This document shows positions 42,389-51,818 of a stretch of 64,000 bases of DNA, piece after piece. The position numbers were made by a program, and so were the translations under genes. The stretch lies in contig NZ_BMKW01000010.1 of assembly GCF_014644535.1 (NCBI RefSeq), positions 91,664 to 155,663 on the forward strand, given 5' to 3'. The DNA is from Neoroseomonas lacus. GTDB lineage: Bacteria > Pseudomonadota > Alphaproteobacteria > Acetobacterales > Acetobacteraceae. Numbering within the stretch: the stretch's first letter is position 1; each line of letters begins with the position of its first letter. The notes under the pieces are model-generated. The model did not search any database and was not told the origin of the DNA. It was given only the letters and a program-made list of their open reading frames with translations.

Positions 42389-43177
42389 ATGCAAGCGGGC
42401 TGGGACCATGTGCTGATCACCGGGGCTTCCTCGGGGCTGGGCAGCGCGCTGGCGGAGGGCTGTGCCAGGCCGGGTGCGGTGCTGCATATCTCCGGCCGCG
42501 ACGCCGCGAGGCTGGAGGAAGCCGCCGCCGCCTGCCGCGCCCGCGGGGCCGAGGTGCGGCCGGTGGTGCTCGATGTGCGCGACGCGGCGGCGATGGCGGG
42601 GTGGATCGCCGGGGCCGGGCGGCTCGATCTGGTGATCGCCAATGCCGGCGTCTCGGCGGGGACGGGCGGCACGACGGAACCGGCGGAGCAGACTCGGCGG
42701 ATCTTCGACATCAATGTGACGGGGGTGCTGAACACCGCCCTGCCCGCCATCGCGGTGATGACCGGCCAGGCGCCGGGGCCGGATGGGCTGCGTGGGCGGG
42801 TGGCGGTGGTGGCCTCGATCGCAGCTTTCGTCGCCGCGCCGGGGGCGCCGGCCTATTGCGCCGCCAAGGCGGCGGTGCAGCGCTGGGCGGAGGCGCTGGA
42901 CGCCAGCGAGCGCCAGCGCGGCATCCGCCTGCATGCGGTCTGCCCCGGCTATGTCCGCACGCCGATGACGGCGCGCAATGCCTTCTCGATGCCCTTCCTG
43001 ATGGATGCGGAGGAGGCGGCGCGGCGGACGCTGGCGGGCATCGCGCGTGGGCGGGTGCGGGTGGCGTATCCGCTGCCGACCTATCTCGGCGCGCGGGTGC
43101 TGGGCATGATGCCGATCGCGGCGCGCGCCTGGTTCTTCAGTCGCATGCCCGCCAAGTCAGCGGACGGAAACATCTGA
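42389..43177 (+). CDS. SDR family NAD(P)-dependent oxidoreductase
   Basis: A 262-residue short-chain dehydrogenase with the complete motif set: TGASSGLG (11-18), LDVRD after strand four, NAG (about 85-87), Ser143 and Tyr156-x-x-x-Lys160 (YCAAK). It has a hydrophobic C-terminal tail (LGARVLGMMPIAARAWFF), as in membrane-associated DltE/YqjQ-like SDRs. GGAGGGG lies immediately upstream of ATG 42389. One base separates its stop from the M20 peptidase start, so they are cotranscribed. Confidence 0.9.
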   Translation: MQAGWDHVLITGASSGLGSALAEGCARPGAVLHISGRDAARLEEAAAACRARGAEVRPVVLDVRDAAAMAGWIAGAGRLDLVIANAGVSAGTGGTTEPAEQTRRIFDINVTGVLNTALPAIAVMTGQAPGPDGLRGRVAVVASIAAFVAAPGAPAYCAAKAAVQRWAEALDASERQRGIRLHAVCPGYVRTPMTARNAFSMPFLMDAEEAARRTLAGIARGRVRVAYPLPTYLGARVLGMMPIAARAWFFSRMPAKSADGNI

Positions 43178-43178
43178 G

Positions 43179-44312
<1,134 letters not shown>

Positions 44313-44399
44313 TCGGTTCGCACTGAATTAACCTGAATTAGTGTAAACCATGCGAGAATTCACCTACCTCACGCCAATCCATGCGGACGCGACATATCA
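44313..44399 (+). promoter_or_regulatory. AT-rich upstream region with direct repeat
   Basis: In this GC-rich window the 87 bases before the sulfotransferase gene are markedly AT-rich and contain the direct repeat CTGAATTA-AC-CTGAATTA (44323-44340, period 10). Likely promoter or operator region of the downstream gene. Confidence 0.4.
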
Positions 44400-45041
44400 A
44401 TGGCATTAGACATCATCGGCCCGGGCTTCGGGCGCACGGGCACTGCATCCCTCAAGCGCGCGCTTGAAATCCTTGGCCTCGGCCCCTGCCACCATATGGA
44501 GGACTGCTTCGCCAACCCCGCCCAGGTCCCCTTTTGGCAGGCGGTGGCGGCCGGGCGGACGGTCGATTGGGATGTGGTCTTCGACGGCTATCGCGCCCAG
44601 GTGGACTGGCCCGGGGCACATGTCTGGCGCGAACTCGCGGTGCGATACCCGGCGGCAAAGGTCATCCTCACGGTGCGGCCGGAGCAGGCGTGGTGGCGCA
44701 GCTTTTCCAACACCATCGGCGCGGTGCTGGCGAGCAGCGCGGCGCTGCCCGCCCTGCCCTCCCATGTCGGCGACATGCTGGCCGCGATGGGGGAAATGGT
44801 GACGCGCCAGACCTTCGGCTGCGCGCCGACCGACGCGGATGGCGTGCTCGCCGCCTATCGCCGCCACACCGCGGACGTGCGGGCCGCCATCGCGGCGGAC
44901 CGGCTGCTGGTCTATGACGTCGCCCAGGGGTGGGAGCCGCTGTGCCGCTTCCTCGGCGTTGCGGCGCCCAACGTCCCCTTCCCGCACACCAACCGTACCG
45001 AGGCCTTCCTGCACCTGCTGCAGGGCCGGCTGACGGACTGA
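44400..45041 (+). CDS. Sulfotransferase-like P-loop protein
   Basis: A 213-residue protein with P-loop-like GPGFGRTGTASLKRALEILG at the start, then AKVILTVRPEQAWWRSFSNT (3'-phosphate-binding type motif) and a C-terminal PFPHTNRTEAFL. This is the small sulfotransferase family often mislabelled as NAD-dependent epimerase (Sulfotransfer_4). Members probably use PAPS but substrates are unknown. It stands alone in its direction and faces the S49 peptidase gene. Confidence 0.8.
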   Translation: MALDIIGPGFGRTGTASLKRALEILGLGPCHHMEDCFANPAQVPFWQAVAAGRTVDWDVVFDGYRAQVDWPGAHVWRELAVRYPAAKVILTVRPEQAWWRSFSNTIGAVLASSAALPALPSHVGDMLAAMGEMVTRQTFGCAPTDADGVLAAYRRHTADVRAAIAADRLLVYDVAQGWEPLCRFLGVAAPNVPFPHTNRTEAFLHLLQGRLTD

Positions 45042-45052
45042 GGCGCGGGGGG

Positions 45053-45868
45053 CTACAGCCCGAGCCGCATCCAGGCGGCGCGTTCCTCGGCGACGGATGC
45101 GATCGCCTCGACCCCTTCCCGCGCGCCGGGCAGCAACCGCCAGGGGAAACCGCGCTTGCGCGCGCCGAGGCGGATGATCTTCACCTTCTCCCCGAACCGG
45201 CGCTTCGCCTCGCCTTCCGCGTCGCCGAAGCCATCGCCGAGGCCGAGGCCGACCGCGTCGCGGCCGGTCCAGAATCGGCCGGTGAAGAGCTGGTCCTCGG
45301 GCGCCTTCAGCCTGGCTCCGCGGCGGGCGCGGACCCAGGATTTGAATTCGTCATGCAACTTGCCGAGCAGATCCTCGAGCCGTGCGACATCCTGGTCGCG
45401 TGGCGGCACGAACGGATCGAGGAAGGATTTTTCCGACCCCGCGGTGCGCAGGCGGCGTTCCACGCCGAGCCGCGCGATCGCCTGCTCGAAGCCGAAGCCG
45501 GCGCTGATCACCCCGATCGAGCCGAGGATCGAGGCCGGATTGACGATGATCTCATCCGCCGCGCAGGCGATCCAGTAGCCGCCCGAGGCCGCGGCATCCT
45601 CGACCACGGCGATGGCGGGCACCTTCTTTGCCTCGGCCAGGCGGCGGATCCGGTTGGCGATCAGGGCGGATTGCACCGGCGAGCCGCCGGGCGAATTCAC
45701 CACCAGCATGACCGCCGACAGGCGCTTGATCGCGAAGGCGCGGTCGAGCACAGGCCCGATGCCGGCATCGTTCAACCCGGTGGAGAAGGGGCCGGTGGGG
45801 GCGGCGATGAGGCCGGCGAGACGGACCAGCGCCACGCGCGGGGCGCGGTCGAAGAAGGAAAATGCCAT
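45053..45868 (-). CDS. S49 family peptidase (SppA/SohB-like)
   Basis: A 271-residue serine protease of the signal-peptide-peptidase family. Catalytic Ser95 in DAAASGGYW and Lys147 in GSEKSFLDPF form the Ser/Lys dyad; VVNSPGGSP is the oxyanion loop. No N-terminal transmembrane helix is obvious, unlike SppA, so it may be the short cytosolic or loosely membrane-bound form. Adjacent genes give no functional clue. Confidence 0.9.
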   Translation of the reverse strand: MAFSFFDRAPRVALVRLAGLIAAPTGPFSTGLNDAGIGPVLDRAFAIKRLSAVMLVVNSPGGSPVQSALIANRIRRLAEAKKVPAIAVVEDAAASGGYWIACAADEIIVNPASILGSIGVISAGFGFEQAIARLGVERRLRTAGSEKSFLDPFVPPRDQDVARLEDLLGKLHDEFKSWVRARRGARLKAPEDQLFTGRFWTGRDAVGLGLGDGFGDAEGEAKRRFGEKVKIIRLGARKRGFPWRLLPGAREGVEAIASVAEERAAWMRLGL

Positions 45869-45943
45869 GACGCATAGATGCCGACGCGGGCGCCCGCATC
45901 AAGGCGCCTTGCCGGGCGATGCTTGGCGCGCTGCTATGGGGGC

Positions 45944-47131
45944 ATGACAGATGACCGCGTCCTGATTGCCGGCGCCGGGCCTGCCGGGCTCGTCGCCGCC
46001 GCCGTGCTCGCCGATGCCGGCATCCCCATCCTGATCGTCGAACAGGCGCGCGACCTGCCCGACGACCTCCGCGCCTCGACCTTCCATCCGCCGACGCTCG
46101 ACATGCTCGACCGTTTCGGCGTGACCGCGGCGATGATCGAACAGGGGCTGGTCTGCCCGACCTGGCAGTTCCGCGACCGGCACAAGGGCGTGATCGCGAC
46201 CTTCGACCTCGGCGTGCTGCGCGACGACACGGCGCATCCCTACCGGCTGCAATGCGAGCAGTGGCGACTGACGCGCATGCTGCGCGACCGGCTGCCGGCG
46301 GAAGCCTTCCTGTATGACGCGAAGGCGGTGGATGTCGCGCAGGATGCCGATGGCGTGACGCTGACCGTCGAACGCCCGGATGGGTCGCGCGAGCCGTTGC
46401 GTGGGCGCTACCTGATCGGCGCGGATGGTGCGTCATCGGCGGTGCGCAAGGCGCTCGGCATCGGCTTCGAGGGCGAGACCATCCCCGAGATCTTCCTGAC
46501 GCTGTCAACAACCTTCGCGTTTCACGAGCACATCGATGACCTGACCAACATCGCCTACATCTCCGATCCCGAGGAATGGTTCGTGCTGTTGCGCACCGCC
46601 TCGCTGTGGCGCGTGCTGTTCCCCACCGATGCGGCGGAGCCCGAGGCGCGGATGATGGACCCCGCGCGCATCGAGGAACGGCTGCAGGCGGTGGTACCGA
46701 ACCCGGCGGGGTATGAGTTGCGCCATCGCACCGCGTATCGGGTGCATGAACGCGTCGCCGATACCTATGCGAAGGGGCGCTGCTTCATTGCCGGCGATGC
46801 GGCGCATATCAACAATCCGCTGGGCGGGATGGGGATGAATGGTGGCGTGCATGACGCCTTCAACCTGGCTGGCAAGCTCGCCGAGGTGTGGCGCGGCGCC
46901 GAGCCTTCGTTGCTCGACCGCTACACGCGCCAGCGTCGCCGCGTGGCGCTGGAGACGGTGCAGGCGACGACGATGCGCAACCGGCAGATCCTCAACCAGC
47001 GCGACCCGGCGGTGCGCCAGGCCTATCATGACGAGCTACGCGCGACGGCGGCCGACCCGGCGAAGCACCGCGCCTTCCTGCTGCGCAGCTCGATGATCCA
47101 GTCGCTGCGCGATCTGGAGCAAGTGGCTTGA
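45944..47131 (+). CDS. FAD-dependent aromatic-type monooxygenase
   Basis: A 395-residue class A flavoprotein monooxygenase. FAD-binding GAGPAGL at residues 10-16; the YLIGADGASSAVRKALG (DG motif) in the middle; and GDAAHINNPLGGMGMNGG at 284 onward. Relatives hydroxylate phenolic or heterocyclic substrates. The C-terminus (SLRDLEQVA) was duplicated about 174 bases downstream (separate entry). The isochorismatase and DehI-like genes that follow suggest a small catabolic cluster. Confidence 0.9.
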   Translation: MTDDRVLIAGAGPAGLVAAAVLADAGIPILIVEQARDLPDDLRASTFHPPTLDMLDRFGVTAAMIEQGLVCPTWQFRDRHKGVIATFDLGVLRDDTAHPYRLQCEQWRLTRMLRDRLPAEAFLYDAKAVDVAQDADGVTLTVERPDGSREPLRGRYLIGADGASSAVRKALGIGFEGETIPEIFLTLSTTFAFHEHIDDLTNIAYISDPEEWFVLLRTASLWRVLFPTDAAEPEARMMDPARIEERLQAVVPNPAGYELRHRTAYRVHERVADTYAKGRCFIAGDAAHINNPLGGMGMNGGVHDAFNLAGKLAEVWRGAEPSLLDRYTRQRRRVALETVQATTMRNRQILNQRDPAVRQAYHDELRATAADPAKHRAFLLRSSMIQSLRDLEQVA

Positions 47132-47402
47132 ACCGACGCGACCAAAGCCCAGGAGCGCACGGCTCGACCGCGCCGAACCCGCCCGTCGCCGCCAACGCAA
47201 CAGTGCGTGGCGCGAAGGTCAGGCCGAGGCGAGCCGAAGCACAGCGCCGTCCCACTGCACGGCGCGATGGTCCGGCTGCTGCGCGATGCGGAGCAGGTGG
47301 CGTGAGCCGACCCGACCAAGGCCCAGGAGCGCACGGCGCGACCGCGCCCAACCGGCCCGCGGCCGCCGGCGCAACAGTGTGGGGCGCAAAGGCCAGGCCG
47401 GC
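47091..47402 (+). repeat. 174-bp tandem duplication of the monooxygenase 3' end
   Basis: GCGCGAT..GGAGCA.GTGGC.TGA at 47107 onward recurs at 47281 onward, and matching continues through ACCGACGCGACCAAAGCCCA / GCCGACCCGACCAAGGCCCA and GGAGCGCACGG. The first copy ends the monooxygenase reading frame (IQSLRDLEQVA, stop); the second encodes VRLLRDAEQVA, stop, with no gene attached. The units differ by many substitutions, so the duplication is old. Confidence 0.85.
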
Positions 47403-47438
47403 GCATGCCGGCCGCCCGCCGTTTGAGGGACATGAAAT
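47132..47438. other. 307-base intergenic region of duplicated sequence
   Basis: No gene is supported. It is made of the second duplication unit and, at its right end, a 48-bp dispersed repeat (47384-47431). The repeat ends just before the ATG of the isochorismatase gene at 47439. Confidence 0.7.
47384..47431. repeat. 48-bp dispersed repeat, copy 1
   Basis: GCGCAAAGGCCAGGCCGGC, GCATGCCGGCCGCCCGCC, GTTTGAGGGAC. It matches 61332-61379 closely and 61238-61286 more loosely. The GGCCGGC-GCAT-GCCGGCC core is a hairpin. Confidence 0.8.
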
Positions 47439-48071
47439 ATGAGCGGACACCCCGAGGCCGACATCTATCACCGCCAGGGCATGGGCAATCGTGCCGGGCT
47501 CGGGCAGGCGCCGGCGCTGGTCATCATCGATTTCGTCGTCGGCTTCTCCGATCCCGCGCATTTCGGCGGCGGCAATATCGGCCCGGCCATCGAACAGACG
47601 GTTGAGCTTCTTGCCTTTGCGCGCAAGCAAGGTTGGCCGGTGGCGCATACGCGCGTGGTCTATGCGGATGACGGCGCAGATGCCGGCGTCTTCACGTTGA
47701 AGGCGCCGTCGTTGCGCAAGCTCACCGAGACATCGCCGCTGTCGCAGATCGTGCCAGAACTGACGCCGCTGCCGGGCGAATTGGTGATCCGCAAGCAGGG
47801 GGCGTCCGGCTTTTTCGACACCAACCTCGCCAGTTGGCTGGCGTTTCGACGGGTGGACACGGTGGCGGTGGCGGGCTGCACCACCTCGGGCTGCGTGCGC
47901 GCGACGGTGGTGGATTCCATGCAGCACAATTTCCGCACCGTCTGCGTGATGGATTGCGTCGGCGACCGGGCGATCGGCCCGCATGAGGCGAACCTCTTCG
48001 ACATGGGCCAGAAATACGCGGACCTGATGACGCGCGTGGAACTCGAAACCGCGTGGTGCGCGCCGCGATGA
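47439..48071 (+). CDS. Isochorismatase family amidohydrolase (carbamoylsarcosinase-like)
   Basis: A 210-residue cysteine hydrolase. The catalytic triad is Asp31 (VIIDFVVGF), Lys119 (VIRKQGASGFFDTNL) and Cys152 (AGCTTSGCVRATVVD). The TSGCVRAT motif resembles N-carbamoylsarcosine amidase and related ring-cleaving or amide-hydrolysing enzymes. The next gene starts in an ATGA overlap, linking it to the DehI-like protein. Confidence 0.9.
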   Translation: MSGHPEADIYHRQGMGNRAGLGQAPALVIIDFVVGFSDPAHFGGGNIGPAIEQTVELLAFARKQGWPVAHTRVVYADDGADAGVFTLKAPSLRKLTETSPLSQIVPELTPLPGELVIRKQGASGFFDTNLASWLAFRRVDTVAVAGCTTSGCVRATVVDSMQHNFRTVCVMDCVGDRAIGPHEANLFDMGQKYADLMTRVELETAWCAPR

Positions 48072-48847
48072 GCCTCGTCGAAATCCGCGAGGCAGACGCT
48101 GCGCCCGAGGTCGCCACCATCTATGCCGGGCTGCGGCAGGGCGTGGGCGTCGCGCAGGTGAACCTGATCTGGCGGCATGCGGCGGCGCTGCCGGGCGTGC
48201 TCGACTGGCTGTGGGCACAGGCGGCGCCGGCGCTGGCTTCCGGCGCGGCGGCGGGGGCGCGGGACCGCATCGCGGCGCGCGTCGCGGTGCCGGCGCTGGC
48301 ACCCGTGGCGGCACCGCCGGGCGTCGCCGAGCTGATCGAGACCTACAACCGCGGCAACGTCACCAATCTCGGCGTGCTGACGGCGATCCGGCTGCGCGCG
48401 GCCGGCTTGGCGGGTGGCTCGCCGGGCGCCACGGCCGCGACCGGTGCCATGCTGCCCAAGCCCCCTGCCCTGCCGAAGCTCGCCGATCTGCCACCCGATG
48501 TCGCGACCGTCGTGCAGGCGCTGGCCGACCGGCATGGCCTGTCCGATGCCTCGGTGGTGCCGAGCCTGTATCTGCACCTGACGCATTGGCCCGAGGTCGT
48601 CGCGCTGCTGCCGGGCCTGCTCGCGCCTGTGCTCTCGCCAGAGGGCGTCGCCGCCGGGCGCGATGCCGCCGTCGCGGCGGCCGAGGCGGAGGCGCCGGGA
48701 CTGATCGCCGCCCTCGGCCCTGCCCCCGCCGCGCCGGAGGCGCTGGCCGGCTTCGCGCCGACCCTCGCGCTGTTCACGCGGGAGGTGATCCCGGGGATGG
48801 TGCCAATCGGCCTGGCGCTGACGGGCGCCTTGCGCGGCGCGGGCTGA
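48068..48847 (+). CDS. Probable DehI-type (2-haloacid dehalogenase/halocarboxylate) protein
   Basis: A 259-residue all-helical protein. The N-terminus IREADAAPEVATIYAGLRQG followed by QVNLIWRHAAALPGVLDWLW matches my recollection of DehI (group I 2-haloacid dehalogenase) proteins, which lack the HAD or alpha/beta folds. An internal duplication typical of DehI is suggested by the second helix-rich half (LYLHLTHWPEVVALLPGLL resembling NLIWRHAAALPGVLDWL). It begins in the stop codon of the isochorismatase gene. Family assignment is moderately sure; the substrate may not be halogenated. Confidence 0.6.
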   Translation: MSLVEIREADAAPEVATIYAGLRQGVGVAQVNLIWRHAAALPGVLDWLWAQAAPALASGAAAGARDRIAARVAVPALAPVAAPPGVAELIETYNRGNVTNLGVLTAIRLRAAGLAGGSPGATAATGAMLPKPPALPKLADLPPDVATVVQALADRHGLSDASVVPSLYLHLTHWPEVVALLPGLLAPVLSPEGVAAGRDAAVAAAEAEAPGLIAALGPAPAAPEALAGFAPTLALFTREVIPGMVPIGLALTGALRGAG

Positions 48848-48914
48848 CGGCCGGCCCGCACCCCATGGCGCCGCCGCGCGTCGTCATGGGGCCTGCGGCC
48901 AGACGCCCGGCCCT

Positions 48915-49889
48915 TCAGTTTGTTCGCGCCCCCGTCGCGCGGATGATTGCGCCCATCGTCTCGGTCTGCTCGGCCATGAACCGGGCGAATGCCGCTCGCC
49001 GCATGATGGTCGGGATGGACCCGCCGGTGATGATACGCTGCCGCAGCGCCGGTTCCTCGAGCGACGCCGTCAACGTCTCGTCGAGTTTCGCCAGAATCGG
49101 CTCCGGCACGCCGGCCGGTGTCGCGAGCCCGAACCAGCCAGTGGTGGTCACGTCCACTCCCTGCTCGCGCATGGTGGGCAGGTCGGGGAAGGCCGGCACG
49201 CGATCGGGCCCGGAGACGGCGATGGGCCGCATCCGCCCCGCCTGCGCCATCGAGGCAACCGCCGAGATTGACTGGAACAGCACATCCAGCCGCGCCTCGA
49301 TCAGATCTGTGTTCATCTGGCCGGCCTGGTTGTAGGGCGCGTGGATGATCTCGATGCCGGTGATCAGGCCGAACTGCGCGGCGGCGAGGTGCTGCGACGA
49401 CCCGATGCCGACCGAGCCGAAATTCAGCGGCCGGCCGAGCCCCTTCGCCCAGGCGATGAACTCGGTGAGGCTCCGTGGCGGGATCGAGGGTGGGATGACG
49501 ACGATGTTCGGCACCAGCGCGATCATGCCGATGGCGGCGAAGTCCTTCTCCGCATCGAAGGGCATGTTGGCATAGAGCCACTTGTTGGCCGCGTTCGACG
49601 CGATCGAGGCAAGCCCGACCGTGTAGCCGTCCGGCGCGCTGTGCGCGACCGCGGTCATGCCGATATTGGTGCCGGCGCCCGGTCGGTTGTCGATCACCAC
49701 GGGCTGGCCGAGACGGGCGGAAAGGCGGTCGCCGACCAGGCGCGACAGCACATCCCCCGCGCCGCCGGCCGGGCCGGGATTGATCCAACGCACCGGACGG
49801 TCGGGCCAGGCGGCCTGCGCGCGGGCGATGACGGGAAGAGCGAGCAATGGCGGCGCGAGCAGAAGCGCGCGGCGGCGCAACCCGGTCAT
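48915..49889 (-). CDS. Tripartite tricarboxylate transporter receptor (Bug) protein
   Basis: A 324-residue orphan periplasmic receptor. Signal peptide MTGLRRRALLLAPPLLALPV..ARAQ, then WPDRPVRWINPGPAGGAGD, VVIDNRPGAGTNIGMTAV, DGYTVGLAS and IIHAPYNQAGQMNTDLIEARLD. These are the Bug family signatures; no permease partners are adjacent. It diverges from the maleate-isomerase-like gene, which hints that the ligand could be a related dicarboxylate. Confidence 0.9.
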   Translation of the reverse strand: MTGLRRRALLLAPPLLALPVIARAQAAWPDRPVRWINPGPAGGAGDVLSRLVGDRLSARLGQPVVIDNRPGAGTNIGMTAVAHSAPDGYTVGLASIASNAANKWLYANMPFDAEKDFAAIGMIALVPNIVVIPPSIPPRSLTEFIAWAKGLGRPLNFGSVGIGSSQHLAAAQFGLITGIEIIHAPYNQAGQMNTDLIEARLDVLFQSISAVASMAQAGRMRPIAVSGPDRVPAFPDLPTMREQGVDVTTTGWFGLATPAGVPEPILAKLDETLTASLEEPALRQRIITGGSIPTIMRRAAFARFMAEQTETMGAIIRATGARTN

Positions 49890-50013
49890 GATTTTCGTTC
49901 TCCATCGTGAAGCCGTGGAAATCTCCCGCGCCCTCCGGGGCAAGGCAAGGGCTGGCAGGCCGCTATGGCTGTGGCAGGCTGCGCGCCGCGTCGGATCGCG
50001 AAGGATGTCGGAT

Positions 50014-50763
50014 ATGGGCAAGGATGTGCTGGGCTGGCGGAAGATGTTCGGGGTGATGGGTCCATCGACCAACACAGTCGTGCAGCCGGATTTCGACATG
50101 ATGCGCCCGGCCGGCGTAACCAACCATTATTCGCGCATCTACACGCCGAATGCCGACGCCGTCTCGAACGAGACCTTCCGCGCCGGGGCGGAGCTGATCG
50201 GCGCCAATACGCTCGACGCGGTGCGCTCTGTGATGACCTGCTCGCCCGACTATCTGGTGATGGGCATGTCGGCGGTGACCTTCTTCGACGGCGCGAAGGG
50301 GGCGGACCGCTTCATCGCGCAGGTGAAGGAGGTCTCGGGCGTGGGTATCTCGGTCGGCAGCCACGCCTGCACGGCGGCGCTGAACGCCCATGGCGGGGTG
50401 AAGCGGCTGGCGGTGCTCTCGCCATACTGGCCATCGATGAACATCGAGGTGGCGCGGTATTTCGGCGATATGGGTTTCTCGGTTGTGCGCGACATCGCCC
50501 TGCAATGCCGGTCCTGGACGGGCATCGCGCAGGTCACGCCGCAGCAATGCGTCGAGGCGATCAAGAAGATCGACGGCGACGATGTCGACGCCATCATCCA
50601 GGTCGGCACCAATCTTTCCATGGTGCGGCTGGCAGCGATGGCGGAGCTGTGGCTCGGCAAGCCGGTCATCGCCATCAATACCGCGACCTACTGGCATGCG
50701 CTGCGCGCCAACGGGATCATGGACCGCGTCGAAGGCTGCGGCCGGCTGCTAGAGGAATTCTGA
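50014..50763 (+). CDS. Maleate isomerase/arylmalonate decarboxylase-like protein (Cys-lacking subfamily)
   Basis: A 249-residue Asp/Glu racemase-fold protein. FGVMGPSTNTVVQPDFDMMR at the start and IQVGTNLSMVRLAA near the end align with maleate isomerase motifs. In maleate isomerase two catalytic Cys face each other; here the positions read MGMSAVTFF and VGTNLSM, so both appear to be non-Cys. ATG 50014 has AAGGA eight bases upstream; an ATG nine bases earlier is less well placed. A GNAT gene follows without a gap. The real reaction is unknown. Confidence 0.75.
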   Translation: MGKDVLGWRKMFGVMGPSTNTVVQPDFDMMRPAGVTNHYSRIYTPNADAVSNETFRAGAELIGANTLDAVRSVMTCSPDYLVMGMSAVTFFDGAKGADRFIAQVKEVSGVGISVGSHACTAALNAHGGVKRLAVLSPYWPSMNIEVARYFGDMGFSVVRDIALQCRSWTGIAQVTPQQCVEAIKKIDGDDVDAIIQVGTNLSMVRLAAMAELWLGKPVIAINTATYWHALRANGIMDRVEGCGRLLEEF

Positions 50764-51273
50764 ATGCCGATCCGCCCGGCCACGGAGGCCGACCTGCCGG
50801 CGATCACCGCCATCTTCAACGACGTGATTGCGACCTCGGCGGCGATCTATGCCGATGACCCCTTCACGCTGGAGGACCGCGCCGCCTGGTTCGCGACGCG
50901 CCAGGCGCTGCGCTACCCGGTGCTGGTCGCCGATGAGGGGGATGGCGTGCTCGGCCTCGCCTCCTTCGGCGATTTCCGGCCCTGGCCGGGCTTTCGTCAC
51001 ACAGTCGAGCATTCCGTCCATATCCGCGCCGATGCACGCGGCAAGGGGCTCGGCAGCGCCTTGGTCGCCGCGCTGTTCGAACCGGCCCGCGCCCTCGGCA
51101 AGCATGTGATGATCGCCGGGGTGGATGTGGCGAATGAGGGGTCGATCCGGATGCATGAACGGCTCGGCTTCCTACGTGGCGCAGTGCTGCGGGAAGTGGG
51201 GCGGAAGTTCGACCGCTGGCTCGACCTGGAATTCATGCAGAAATTCCTCGATGCGCCGGGCGCGGGACGATGA
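50764..51273 (+). CDS. GNAT N-acetyltransferase (Pat/MddA-like)
   Basis: A 169-residue acetyltransferase. IRPATEADLPAITAIFNDVI at the start, HSVHIRADARGKGLGSALV as the acetyl-CoA loop (R92-x-G-K-G-L-G), and the DVANEGSIRMHERLGF stretch match the phosphinothricin/methionine-sulfoximine acetyltransferase group. It starts directly after the previous stop and its own stop overlaps the next start. Confidence 0.9.
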   Translation: MPIRPATEADLPAITAIFNDVIATSAAIYADDPFTLEDRAAWFATRQALRYPVLVADEGDGVLGLASFGDFRPWPGFRHTVEHSVHIRADARGKGLGSALVAALFEPARALGKHVMIAGVDVANEGSIRMHERLGFLRGAVLREVGRKFDRWLDLEFMQKFLDAPGAGR

Positions 51274-51686
51274 CCGACGAACAAATCCGCGACCTACTTA
51301 TGCGCACGCGGCGCATCGCCGTGGTCGGCGCCTCGGACCGCGCCGACCGGCCGAGCCATGGCGTCTTCGGCTTCCTGCTTGCGCACGGCTACGACGCCGT
51401 GCCGGTGAACCCGGCGCTGCGCGGGCGCGCCGTGCACGGCATCGCCGCGCTCGCCAGTCTGGCCGAGGCGGCGCCGCTCGACATGGTGGACATCTTCCGC
51501 CGCTCGTCCGAGGCGGGCGCGGTGGTGGATGAGGCGATCGCGCTGGGGGCAACATCGGTCTGGATGCAGCTCGGCGTCATCGACGAGGCTGCGGCGGCGC
51601 GGGCCCGCTCGGCCGGGCTTGTCGTGGTGATGGACCGCTGCCCGGCGATCGAATGGCGGCGGTTGGGGCTGCCTGCGCGGATATGA
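51270..51686 (+). CDS. CoA-binding domain protein (YccU-like)
   Basis: A 138-residue single CoA-binding Rossmann domain: RRIAVVGASDRADRPSHGVF, then VPVNPALRG and VWMQLGVIDEAAAARA, ending with MDRCPAIEWRRL. Proteins of this family bind CoA and have no known reaction. It starts with an ATGA overlap after the GNAT gene. Confidence 0.9.
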   Translation: MTDEQIRDLLMRTRRIAVVGASDRADRPSHGVFGFLLAHGYDAVPVNPALRGRAVHGIAALASLAEAAPLDMVDIFRRSSEAGAVVDEAIALGATSVWMQLGVIDEAAAARARSAGLVVVMDRCPAIEWRRLGLPARI

Positions 51687-51818
51687 CACGCCCCCGCTAC
51701 CATCCGTAACATGTCGATGCCTTGAATCGCCCCCGGCTTCGGGCCACTTCGCTGCGCGACGGATAGAGCGCGCCACAGCCAGGCGCGCCACCGGACAGTC
51801 GGGAGAGGATGGAGTCTG

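Noticed and set aside
47439-48847. A toxin-antitoxin reading of the overlapping isochorismatase/DehI-like pair
   Set aside because: Both are enzyme-sized with complete catalytic motifs in the first; nothing resembles a toxin or antitoxin.
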